The translations under genes were made by a program, and so were the position numbers. From Rhynchopus sp. YZ270_cl-10 (lineage: Eukaryota > Euglenozoa > Diplonemea > Diplonemida > Diplonemidae), in contig OZ037864.1 in NCBI GenBank assembly GCA_964035575.1, forward strand, positions 372,001 to 436,000: a stretch of DNA of 64,000 bases. Reading direction: 5' to 3'. Position 1 is the stretch's first letter, and the number at the start of each line of letters is the position of its first letter. The notes under the pieces are model-generated. The model saw nothing but the letters and a program-made list of their open reading frames with translations, was not told the DNA's origin and did not search any database. Of this stretch, positions 1 through 8,680 are shown one piece after another.

Positions 1-130
1 ATAAACTAAGCGAAGTGTTGTGTGACACCTAGGATGCAGTCACGCAAAAAGGACAAAAAAAGGTCAGTGCGACACATCTCTTCTGGCACTGTCACCTTCA
101 TCGCAAATCGTGAAAAAATAGAAAACTTTA

Positions 131-152
131 TAAGATGAACCTCTCTGGTCAC
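131..152 (+). repeat. Dispersed repeat motif A, short copy
   Basis: It matches the first half of motif A (TAAGATGAACCT...TCTGGTCAC), just beyond the 3' end of the small membrane-protein gene. The orientation is the same as in all other copies. Confidence 0.4.
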
Positions 153-177
153 ATTGTTCATAATCGTCACAAACAAC

Positions 178-585
178 TCACTCCAGAAAGCGTGGTGTGT
201 ACATATAGAGGTCTTCGGAGGCACTGCCCGTAGACACTGTGTAGAAAGCCTTGTGGCAAGGTTCTACGGATCGTGCTCTGGTGGTCCCTCTGTCGGGTGT
301 GTAGTACGACAAGACTCCTTCCGGTGATGTTGCTTCGTACTCACGTAGGTCGGACAGAGCTGAGGCAGCTGAAATGAGATTGCCGCTGGCTTCGCGTATC
401 GAAGATATCTCGGCACCCCGTACACACACTCTCTCTGTGGATCCCATAGTGCCACTGTCCTCTGTTTGCCCCCTCCCAAAGCAAACCCACACCACCAACT
501 CTGCAACAATATAGGCCCCCAGCACAGTTCCCACAGCAAGCGCTGCGCAGAGCGCACTGTGTGCGTACCCCGTCAGATCCGACAT
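178..585 (-). CDS. Small single-pass membrane protein, 135 aa
   Basis: I do not recognise a family. The reading frame begins at an ATG (583-585) and has a hydrophobic stretch at residues 11-35 ending in ELVVWVCF. A polar, Ser/Thr-rich tail of about 100 residues follows. This looks like a short N-terminal signal-anchor protein. On the coding strand the ATG lies 26 bases after a strong acceptor-like tract (pyrimidine run ending TTTATTCCAG, AG at 612-613), the same arrangement as at the larger genes, which supports the start. The protein at 4820-5011 has a similar helix followed by ELVV and an acidic stretch, so the two may be distant relatives. There are no cysteine pairs or catalytic motifs. 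A non-coding reading frame remains possible. Confidence 0.5.
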   Translation of the reverse strand: MSDLTGYAHSALCAALAVGTVLGAYIVAELVVWVCFGRGQTEDSGTMGSTERVCVRGAEISSIREASGNLISAASALSDLREYEATSPEGVLSYYTPDRGTTRARSVEPCHKAFYTVSTGSASEDLYMYTPRFLE

Positions 586-1740
586 TATGCTGTGTTTACT
601 TTGTGTGTACTCTGGAATAAAGAAGGGGGAGTGAATCGTCGAGGACGTTATAGTGGATGAGGAGCGGGGAAGTGTGATAGAAGTGTGCTATGATGTCAGC
701 GAGGTTAAGTGTGTGTTGTGATCAATCAAGAGGCGTGACGCCCACTCAGCGTGGTGCATGGTCAATAATGACGAATTTCATCATGTTCTGCTGTGTCAGG
801 AAACGGAGGATATCTCGAGTGGTTTGGGTGTGCGTGGATGCCATGACCGGCAGCGACGCGACCGTAAACCCCCTTTCGACGGGTCTTTGTGCGACAGACA
901 CTGTGGATGTCTGACGGAGGGGAGGGTGCACTGGGTAATATGTGGAAGAATCAGGTCAAGAAACAAGATGGTGTATTCTGTTTTATGTTCGTTTTCAAAA
1001 ATGCATGAACCGCTGAAAGAAGCGTGCAAAAGGGAACATATTGAAGAACCAACTGGCGCAAGCAGTGTGAGCAAGATAGACAGAACTGTCAGACATCTTG
1101 CCCTCCGCTTCTGCGCGTCTCGTGTGTCTTCTTTGAAGGAAGGGGTAAAGTAGTAACGTATGCAAGGGGAGTGGTGCAAGGGTACGTGGGACATAGAAAG
1201 TCTGTTGCGGCACTGTACAGGAGTCCAGCAGACTGCACAAGCACGTCCACACACATCAAATGTGCGAACCTGACCTGTGCTCTGCAACCTTGCCAGCTCC
1301 TTCTCAAGCGTCTCGCGTCAGAGCAGAAAATAAAAACCAAAAGTTAAAACCAAAGATTTAGTCACTGAAGTGCATGTGCACCCACGGCTCTTTCACACAG
1401 TTGTATATCACATCTCTCAGGATGACAAAGAGGTACTGTGTGGATGCAGGGATGATACACTGGTTCAGTACAAACAGCAAATACAATGATCTTAAATGAG
1501 TTTCTCATCAACCATGTCGAAAAGAAACAATAAAAACTGAAAGATTCATGTGACGAGAGCGTGCACATACATCTGACCAAAAAATAGTTCTTTATGAGAA
1601 CCAAAGTTGAAAAAAAAAGAGGAGCAGAAAATAAAAAAAGCAAACGTTGTAAGATGACACTAAACCTCAAGTGTTTAGCAAGTTAAAAAAACACAAAAAC
1701 AACAACATCATTCGTCTGTCAGAATCACATGCGTCAGCTA
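586..1740. other. Intergenic region without a supported gene
   Basis: No reading frame here has a recognisable domain or convincing composition. The part nearest the small membrane gene holds its acceptor-like tract (612-632). The rest is mixed sequence that becomes A-rich from about 1340. A copy of motif A lies at 1649-1690, about 50 bases beyond the stop codon of the cysteine-rich gene. Confidence 0.6.
1649..1690 (+). repeat. Dispersed repeat motif A
   Basis: Reads GTAAGATGACACTAAACCTC followed by a TTTAGCA variant of the TTAGTCACC end. It lies in the likely 3' untranslated region of the cysteine-rich repeat gene, antisense to it. Confidence 0.55.
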
Positions 1741-4461
1741 TCACAACTTCTCACGCACACATGCGATGGTAGTGCAGCACAACGTCTCAACGTAGCACTT
1801 GTCCTTGTTCGTGGACCTGCAGCGTGCACGCTTCTTCTGCCTGAAGCCCTCCCTGCACACCGGCAGTGCCTCACAGCACGGTGCACTGTCCGACACACAG
1901 CATCCCGAGCAGTCCGCACAGCCTTCCCTCTCATCACCAGCACACACAAAACCTGCATCACACTGGATGTTTGCAATCCCGCCACACATCTTCTCACAGG
2001 CAGCAGGTTCCTCAACAGGTGCAGGCACTCCTCTTGTGTCCACCTCACAGCATCCAAGGCAGTCAGCTCCACCTGTGCTTGGGTCGCAGCTGTCTGTCGC
2101 GTCGTCCACACACACGTATCCAGCCTTGCACATCGTGCCAATCTTCCCACCACACACATTCGCACAGGTTGGTGCAGCCTCCTCCTCACAACATCCTCCA
2201 CAGTCGGCACCTCCGTTCTTCGGGTCGCAGTTGTCGTTCACATCGTCGGCACAGACGAAACCAGTTCCGCACTGGATGTTGGCAATACCACCGCAGAACT
2301 CACACTTCGGCGGAGCAAGGATGCAGCATCCAAGGCAGTCAGCTCCTCCGTTCTTGGGGTCGCAGCTGTCGGTTGCGTCATCAACACAGACGTAGCCATC
2401 CTTGCATGCAGTTCCGAGGATTCCACCGCAGACGTTGTGGCAGACAGGGGCAGGTGCAAGCTCACAGCATCCAAGGCAGTCAGCTCCTCCGTTCTTGGGG
2501 TCACAGCTGTCGGTTGCGTCATCGATGCAGACGTAGCCATCCTTGCATGCAGTTCCAAGGATTCCACCACAGACATTGTGGCAGACAGGGGCAGGTGCAA
2601 GCTCACAGCATCCGAGGCAGTCAGCACCTCCGTTCTTGGGGTCACAGCTGTCGGTTGCGTCATCGATGCAGACGTAGCCATCCTTGCATGCAGTTCCGAG
2701 GATTCCACCGCAGACGTTGTGGCAGATAGGGGCAGGTGCAAGCTCACAGCATCCAAGGCAGTCAGCTCCTCCGTTCTTGGGGTCACAGCTGTCGGTTGCG
2801 TCATCGATGCAGACGTAGCCATCCTTGCATGCAGTTCCGAGGATTCCACCGCAGACATTGTGGCAGACAGGGGCAGGTACAGGCTCACAGCATCCCGAGC
2901 AGTCCGCACAGCCTTCCCTCTGAACACCGCCACACACGAAACCTGCATCACACTGGATGTTTGCAATCCCACCACACATCTTCTCACAGGCCGCAGGTTC
3001 TTCAACAGGCGCAAGCTCGCAGCATCCGAGGCAGTCAGCTCCTCCGTTCTTGGGGTCACAGCTGTCGGTTGCGTCATCGATGCAGACGTAGCCATCCTTG
3101 CATGCAGTTCCGAGGATTCCACCGCAGACATTGTGGCAGACAGGGGCAGGTGCAAGCTCGCAGCATCCAAGGCAGTCAGCACCTCCGTTCTTGGGGTCAC
3201 AGCTGTCGGTTGCGTCATCGATGCAGACGTAGCCATCCTTGCATGCAGTTCCAAGGATTCCACCACAGACATTGTGGCAGACAGGGGCAGGTGCAAGCTC
3301 ACAGCATCCGAGGCAGTCAGCTCCTCCGTTCTTGGGGTCACAGCTGTCGGTTGCGTCATCGATGCAGACGTAGCCATCCTTGCATGCAGTTCCGAGGATT
3401 CCACCGCAGACGTTGTGGCAGATAGGGGCAGGTGCAAGCTCACAGCATCCAAGGCAGTCAGCTCCTCCGTTCTTGGGGTCACAGCTGTCGGTTGCGTCAT
3501 CGATGCAGACGTAGCCATCCTTGCATGCAGTTCCGAGGATTCCACCACAGACATTGTGGCAGACAGGGGCAGGTGCAAGCTCACAGCATCCGAGGCAGTC
3601 AGCTCCTCCGTTCTTGGGGTCACAGCTGTCGGTTGCGTCATCGATGCAGACGTAGCCATCCTTGCATGCAGTTCCGAGGATTCCACCGCAGACATTGTGG
3701 CAGACAGGGGCAGGTACAGGCTCACAGCATCCCGAGCAGTCCGCACAGCCTTCCCTCTGAACACCGCCACACACGAAACCTGCATCACACTGGATGTTTG
3801 CAATCCCACCACACATCTTCTCACAGGCCGCAGGTTCTTCAACAGGCGCAAGCTCGCAGCATCCGAGGCAGTCAGCTCCTCCGTTCTTGGGGTCACAGCT
3901 GTCGGTTGCGTCATCGATGCAGACGTAGCCATCCTTGCATGCAGTTCCGAGGATTCCACCGCAGACATTGTGGCAGACAGGGGCAGGTGCAAGCTCGCAG
4001 CATCCAAGGCAGTCAGCACCTCCGTTCTTGGGGTCACAGCTGTCGGTTGCGTCATCGATGCAGACGTAGCCATCCTTGCATGCAGTTCCGAGGATTCCAC
4101 CACAGACATTGTGGCAGACAGGGGCAGGTGCAAGCTCACAGCATCCGAGGCAGTCAGCTCCTCCGTTCTTGGGGTCACAGCTGTCGGTTGCGTCATCGAT
4201 GCAGACGTAGCCATCCTTGCATGCAGTTCCGAGGATTCCACCGCAGACGTTGTGGCAGACAGGGGCAGGAGCAAGTTCACAGCATCCAAGGCAGTCAGCT
4301 CCGCCGTTCTTGGGGTCGCAGCTGTCGGTTGCGTCGTCAACACAGACGTAGCCGTCCTTACACATGATCCCCGCTTTGCCGGCACAAACGTTGGGACACA
4401 CTGTGGTCGAACTGACCACAGTGAAAACAGCTAGAAGGCAAAGCATATGTTGGGTACGCAT
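1741..4461 (-). CDS. Secreted tandem-repeat cysteine-rich protein, 906 aa
   Basis: A signal peptide (residues 1-20, MRTQHMLCLLAVFTVVSS) is followed by 18 disulfide-type modules, usually 47 residues long, and a basic cysteine-rich C-terminal domain of about 50 residues. The typical module is C-HNV-CGG-x6-C-x5-VC-x-DD-x3-DSCDP-x2-GGADC-x-GCC. Twelve modules are nearly identical CHNVC types. Three are a shorter CEKMC type that lacks the DSCDP part. Modules 1, 16 and 17 are divergent. Linkers are short and Pro/Ala-rich (APAPV, APVEEPAA). There is no membrane segment or GPI-like tail, so I infer secretion to the surface, wall or medium. I cannot name the family with confidence. On the coding strand an acceptor-like TTTTCAATGCAG lies 23 bases before the ATG. 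Antisense frames across the gene are also open, a consequence of repeat units divisible by three. Confidence 0.9.
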   Translation of the reverse strand: MRTQHMLCLLAVFTVVSSTTVCPNVCAGKAGIMCKDGYVCVDDATDSCDPKNGGADCLGCCELAPAPVCHNVCGGILGTACKDGYVCIDDATDSCDPKNGGADCLGCCELAPAPVCHNVCGGILGTACKDGYVCIDDATDSCDPKNGGADCLGCCELAPAPVCHNVCGGILGTACKDGYVCIDDATDSCDPKNGGADCLGCCELAPVEEPAACEKMCGGIANIQCDAGFVCGGVQREGCADCSGCCEPVPAPVCHNVCGGILGTACKDGYVCIDDATDSCDPKNGGADCLGCCELAPAPVCHNVCGGILGTACKDGYVCIDDATDSCDPKNGGADCLGCCELAPAPICHNVCGGILGTACKDGYVCIDDATDSCDPKNGGADCLGCCELAPAPVCHNVCGGILGTACKDGYVCIDDATDSCDPKNGGADCLGCCELAPAPVCHNVCGGILGTACKDGYVCIDDATDSCDPKNGGADCLGCCELAPVEEPAACEKMCGGIANIQCDAGFVCGGVQREGCADCSGCCEPVPAPVCHNVCGGILGTACKDGYVCIDDATDSCDPKNGGADCLGCCELAPAPICHNVCGGILGTACKDGYVCIDDATDSCDPKNGGADCLGCCELAPAPVCHNVCGGILGTACKDGYVCIDDATDSCDPKNGGADCLGCCELAPAPVCHNVCGGILGTACKDGYVCVDDATDSCDPKNGGADCLGCCILAPPKCEFCGGIANIQCGTGFVCADDVNDNCDPKNGGADCGGCCEEEAAPTCANVCGGKIGTMCKAGYVCVDDATDSCDPSTGGADCLGCCEVDTRGVPAPVEEPAACEKMCGGIANIQCDAGFVCAGDEREGCADCSGCCVSDSAPCCEALPVCREGFRQKKRARCRSTNKDKCYVETLCCTTIACVREKL
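2323..4330. repeat. Coding tandem array of about 141-bp modules with an 837-bp higher-order repeat
   Basis: This is the DNA under the cysteine modules. Neighbouring 141-bp units differ by only a few bases. The block that begins with the short CEKMC module recurs at 2881 and 3718, exactly 837 bp apart. This shows duplication of a multi-module block as well as of single modules. Such near-identity suggests recent unequal crossing-over or gene conversion, and copy number may vary between alleles. Confidence 0.9.
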
Positions 4462-4819
4462 TTTAGAGTGTTTTTATTTTATACCTGCATTGAAAAGGGA
4501 GTATACTTGAAGGGAACGTGGGTTTCCTCTCTGTGAACAAAAAAATCGTTTTTTTTTTATACCGTTTTTTGTGTACAGAACAGAGAACAAAATACGAGAC
4601 GCGCACAAAAAATAGAACACAAAACAGGAAAGGCGGCAAATTTACCTCTTTGGTATATTTGCTACCATTGGACCAGGTTTTTTTATATGTTCAGAAGGAA
4701 AGACACAAGAATTCACCTCAATTTATATTTCACAAAAGGCATGTGGGAAAGCTACGCCAACAAAGTGTAGATACGCACCCGTTGGGGTTTCGACTGGATG
4801 TACTATTATGGCAGAGCGG

Positions 4820-5011
4820 TCAGTCTTTTCTTTCGACACTGCGCGAGCGTGGCGACTGTTCCTGCTCTGCCTCTCTGTTCCCCCACGTCGTCACCACCAA
4901 CTCTATAGCCACGTATACAGAAAACACCACGGTAGCCGCCACAACTGTCTGTAGAAACAGTGCCTCGAACTCAGTTCGCTCCGCCCAACTCTCGTGTGAG
5001 AACCGTGTCAT
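4820..5011 (-). CDS. Putative small membrane protein, 63 aa
   Basis: The first ATG of this frame gives 63 residues: a short polar N-terminus, a hydrophobic helix (about residues 20-40, VVAATVVFSVYVAIELVV) and a charged tail. The helix ending in ELVV followed by acidic/polar residues resembles the 178-585 protein. An acceptor-like TTTACCACAG lies 29 bases upstream on the coding strand. A short upstream ATG frame begins between that AG and the start and ends with a stop overlapping this ATG (ATGA), which may damp translation. The frame stays open further upstream without an ATG, so a spliced upstream exon is possible. No family is recognised and the call is tentative. Confidence 0.35.
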   Translation of the reverse strand: MTRFSHESWAERTEFEALFLQTVVAATVVFSVYVAIELVVTTWGNREAEQEQSPRSRSVERKD

Positions 5012-5922
5012 CTTCTCAGCATATGCTGGGGTGTGGCAGTCTGTGGTAAATGGGGTTCGTGTGAAGAACAACAAAACATAAAATAGCAGGTAGGTAAGTA
5101 AAGTTGTTTCGTTGCTTGCACAAAATCCTCTTGTTTGAGGGATGATTTTGGCGACCGTACCCCGGTAAATACTATTTCTCCTTTAAAGCAAGCTTCGTCG
5201 GAATAAGAAAAAAAAAATACGTCACCCCCGCTTTCATTTTAAGACATCTAAATACAATGATGGGAGGGTGAATGGAATACCAACATGGGATACATCTATG
5301 GAGTACACAAAAAATGGGGGAAAAGTACAAAATAAAAGAGAAAATTTTTGAAAGACAAATCCGCCCCCTCAAGCACAGCAACAACAAAAGTTGGGAAAAG
5401 TGATAAACCCAAGCCGTGATTAGGTTCACCTTTTTAAAAGGTTTCAACAGGTGAATAAATTAATGCTCACAGTGTGAACATCACATCTGTATTTTAAAAA
5501 AAGCAGGAGGCAAAAAGCGTGCTGAATTCGGGAGTGATTCGGGGAGGCATCAGTGATGCTATTACCAAGAATTTTCTCATAAGGGGGAAGGGGAGAAAAA
5601 ACAAAAAAAAGTGAAGTTATTGATGCAGACACCTCCGACTGACCCACGATGCCAGCTGGATGAAAGCACAAAAAAAAAAAAATTCAGATGAACGGGGTGC
5701 ATTTGAAAAAAAAAAAAAATAGAAAAATAAAGGGAAGTTGAGACATCTCTTGGGTGCGTTTGGTTTGCACAACCTCTACGCCTTTATTATTTACGGGAGG
5801 GGGAACTACAAAAAGTTTTGTACGACGCAACTAGGCCTCACATAAGTCACCTACAAAAAAAGGTACTATAACATATCCCTTCAATGCATTGAAAGTATAA
5901 TGTTTTGTTTCCCCCCCCTACT
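5012..5922. other. Intergenic region, A-rich, no supported gene
   Basis: The sequence has several poly-A runs and no credible coding region. It holds one copy of dispersed repeat C (5611-5670) and the acceptor-like tract of the small membrane gene. Confidence 0.6.
5611..5670 (+). repeat. Dispersed repeat C, copy 1
   Basis: Contains ACCTCCGACTGACCCAC, then GATGCCAGC and GGATGAAAGCACAAAA. All three blocks recur in order at 61571-61640. The copy is non-coding. Confidence 0.6.
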
Positions 5923-8301
5923 TCACTCACAGCTTTCGAATAGAGGTGAATGCGGGTCCCTCGGGAGGCTCTTCTCTGGTGTAAGCATGTGTTCTGCGGG
6001 GCTCATCTCGGTTTCAGGCGCTGGGTGGATTGAGGATGGGTCGGGGGAGGTGAGGGAGGCACAGCGTACTGAGGGGGTTTGTGCGTAGGACGGTGCGCGG
6101 GGGATGCTTGCTGGGGGGAAGTGGTGGTGTTGTGCGCTGGCGGTGGAGGCGCTGCGTTTGTTTAAAGACGCTTCGACAAGCTTGAGACGGAGTTGCTGTA
6201 CATCCATCTGCTGCACCACGACCTTGCCCCGCAGCTCTTCAATCAGCGTGTCTTTCATGATGCACTCCTCACGCAGCCTCTCTGCGTCGCTGTGCTGTCT
6301 CTTCGCCTGACGTTCACCAATGCTGACATTGTTCTTGACGTGGTCCACCTTGCGGTATGCCTGAGTCAGCTGCGTGCTAAGCTGTTCGTTTTCAGTGAGA
6401 ACTGTGGTGAGACGTTCCTGAAGAACTGCGTTCTTCGCTTCGGATTCAGCGAGGTGCCCCTTGGTCGCAGAGTCGCGCTCCTGAGCGGTGACCAGCATGC
6501 GTTCGTGGTGAAGGATTTTGGATAAATCCTCGCGTTGTTTGGTCTGCAGATCCTCGAGTTGTGTCTCCAAAAAGGCCTGGTTCCGTACAAAGACTTGGTT
6601 TTCACTTTCCACAGCTTTAACGTTTTGCTGCAATCCGGCTACCTCAGCCTTCATGTCGTGAACCTCTTTTGTCTTGCTGAAGAGTTTTTCGTCTGCGTGG
6701 GTTTGGGTGTTGTCCAACGCTTGTAAGGTCTCCTGCGAACGGACTTCTAATTCTTTGATTTCTTGTTTGAGCGCTTCGAGCATTTCGGTGTCGAGTCGTT
6801 TTTCTTGTTGGTGTTGTGTGCGGAGCCGTGTGAGGGAGGTGTCGAATTCGCGTTGTAAAGTGTTGACCTCGTTCTCGTGGGTGTGGCTTTGGGAGACGAG
6901 GTCGTGACGGAGACCACCGATTTCGTCTTCGTATTGTTGGGTGCGTACGCTGATTTCCCTGCGGAGTTTGTTGAGTTCCAGCTCGTTGTCGTTCTGACGG
7001 CTGGCCATCTCCGAGCGGTGCTCTGCTTGGCAGTTCTCGAGCAGAATCGCATGGTTCTCCTTCTGCTGCTCCACCTCCCTCGACGTTGCTGCCAGACTTA
7101 TTGAAAGCTTTTCTGCATTTGCATGCATGCCCTCCAAACGTGACTCCAACCCTTCCTTCTCTACAGAGCTCTTCGAAAGCTCGGACCGCAAAGATGTGAC
7201 CATGGTCTGCAGGAAGGTCGCCTGCTCTGCGACGTGTGACTGTTCTGCCATGGCCGCCTGCAAGTCGCGTTTTGCAGCAGAGGCTTCTGCCTCAACGTCT
7301 TCGTTCTGCTTTGCAAGCTCGCGGTACTGTGCCTTCTGTGTGTCCAGGTCGCGGTTGGATTCGAGTAGACGTTGTTCGCTTTTTTGCAATAGAGCGCTCA
7401 AGTCGTCGCTGAACTGAATGCTTTGCTCGTATGCAGAGAGGCGGAGTTCGAGGGTTTCTCTGTCCTTGCGGGATTTGCTGTCGGTCTCGTCAAGGTGTGA
7501 CTTCCAGGACTCGACAGTGGCAAGCCATTTAAGGCGGTCCTCTTCGCGCAGCTTTTCCAAGGTGTCGATGCGTGCGTTCGCGTCCTTCAAACGCGAGATG
7601 AGGTTCACATTGTTCCCCTGCGAGCTCTCGAGCGTGCTCTCCAGCTGTCGTTTCGCCTCGTTGTAGCGCTCATTTGAGGTGCTGAGTTCGCGTCCAAGCT
7701 CGTGTATCATCTGGTCCTGGTTCTGCATATGATGTGCCATGGTGATGTTCGTTGCCTCCAACGGCATTGTAGCAACCTTCTTGGTACCTCTCGCACGCTT
7801 CAAGGCCTCTCTGTCTCTCTTTGGGGTGCCCATCATGCCATCTGCCGAGAGACCGGCAGACAAATTCGAGAAGTACTGATGGCTCTTCGTGCGTCTCTTT
7901 GCACTCGACTGCGGGGTTTTCACATTCATTGGTTGTTCATACACTGGCTGGGGATGGGGGACTGCAACTGCAACTGGAACTGGAGCTGCAACAACTGGGG
8001 CGTGCACTTCACTCAACGGCTCAGGTGAAACCGGGAGAATTTCCTGTGGATATGCGAGCGACATTCCCGGTGGCTGTGGTAGGTCTAAGGGCTCAGGCAG
8101 CAACGCTGCAGCGGCAGCTAGGTCATGCGCATGGTGCATGTATCCACTGCGCACCGGTGTGCCGCTAGCAGATACTGGTGCAGGTGGTGGTGCCTGCTTC
8201 GGTGCGCACGACAAAGACAAAGCCTCTTCAAACCCAGCCTCCCCCTCTCCCAAGTACTCCGGAGCACCACGCTCCATCATCCCGACATTCGCCTCCGACA
8301 T
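5923..8301 (-). CDS. Long coiled-coil protein, 792 aa
   Basis: Residues 1-140 are low in complexity, rich in Pro, Ala and Val. A basic patch follows at about residues 128-178 (KRRTKSHQYF, TPKRDREALKRARGTKK). From about residue 190 to 725 the protein is almost continuous heptad-rich coiled coil, with Glu, Gln, Leu and Lys dominant and no proline. The tail is short and Ser/Pro-rich. The architecture suits a cytoskeletal, basal-body or tethering protein, but I recognise no named family; long coiled coils resemble each other by composition alone. The ATG is preceded on the coding strand by a long pyrimidine-rich tract ending CACCACCAG, only three bases upstream. No membrane segment or enzyme motif is visible. 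Confidence 0.85.
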   Translation of the reverse strand: MSEANVGMMERGAPEYLGEGEAGFEEALSLSCAPKQAPPPAPVSASGTPVRSGYMHHAHDLAAAAALLPEPLDLPQPPGMSLAYPQEILPVSPEPLSEVHAPVVAAPVPVAVAVPHPQPVYEQPMNVKTPQSSAKRRTKSHQYFSNLSAGLSADGMMGTPKRDREALKRARGTKKVATMPLEATNITMAHHMQNQDQMIHELGRELSTSNERYNEAKRQLESTLESSQGNNVNLISRLKDANARIDTLEKLREEDRLKWLATVESWKSHLDETDSKSRKDRETLELRLSAYEQSIQFSDDLSALLQKSEQRLLESNRDLDTQKAQYRELAKQNEDVEAEASAAKRDLQAAMAEQSHVAEQATFLQTMVTSLRSELSKSSVEKEGLESRLEGMHANAEKLSISLAATSREVEQQKENHAILLENCQAEHRSEMASRQNDNELELNKLRREISVRTQQYEDEIGGLRHDLVSQSHTHENEVNTLQREFDTSLTRLRTQHQQEKRLDTEMLEALKQEIKELEVRSQETLQALDNTQTHADEKLFSKTKEVHDMKAEVAGLQQNVKAVESENQVFVRNQAFLETQLEDLQTKQREDLSKILHHERMLVTAQERDSATKGHLAESEAKNAVLQERLTTVLTENEQLSTQLTQAYRKVDHVKNNVSIGERQAKRQHSDAERLREECIMKDTLIEELRGKVVVQQMDVQQLRLKLVEASLNKRSASTASAQHHHFPPASIPRAPSYAQTPSVRCASLTSPDPSSIHPAPETEMSPAEHMLTPEKSLPRDPHSPLFESCE

Positions 8302-8680
8302 TCCCTGGTGGTGAAATGGGTAGATGAGGGATGAGGGGATGAGGGGGGTGTGCCGTGTTCTGGTCCATCAGAATACAACGCAGTCCTCAGGGTTGGGGTG
8401 GTGAGACAAAAGGGCAAATGATGCGGTTCATATAAATAAATACTGTCCTCACCTTTTGGGAACAAAAGGGCGAAGATATGCAAAAAAAATTATAAACTGC
8501 GAACTGATCGAAGTTCGAAAAACACCTCAGAACACGTGCGGAAACACGTTGAGTCCATTTGTAGAAGACAGAACTTAAGATGACAAAGATTGAGACAAGA
8601 AAGCAGGGGTGTACCCACAGTGGGCCTCACCCTTAGGGATTTACATGGGACGTCCTTACCCCATCACCCCAAGATATACT
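8302..8680. other. Short intergenic region
   Basis: Apart from the acceptor-like tract next to the coiled-coil gene, I see no gene or clear repeat between this ATG and the cyclase stop codon. Confidence 0.6.
8305..8350 (-). promoter_or_regulatory. Putative splice acceptor with pyrimidine tract before the coiled-coil gene
   Basis: On the coding strand a run of C- and T-rich triplets ends in TTTCACCACCAG, followed by GGA and the ATG. It fits a trans-splice site or the end of a 5'UTR intron. The AG is at 8305-8306. Confidence 0.5.

Noticed and set aside
1729-4434. A 901-codon open frame on the plus strand antisense to the cysteine-rich gene, plus other long antisense frames there.
   Set aside because: Module lengths are multiples of three, so any frame without a stop in one module stays open throughout. 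The antisense products lack a coherent fold, whereas the minus-strand frame has a signal peptide and conserved cysteines.
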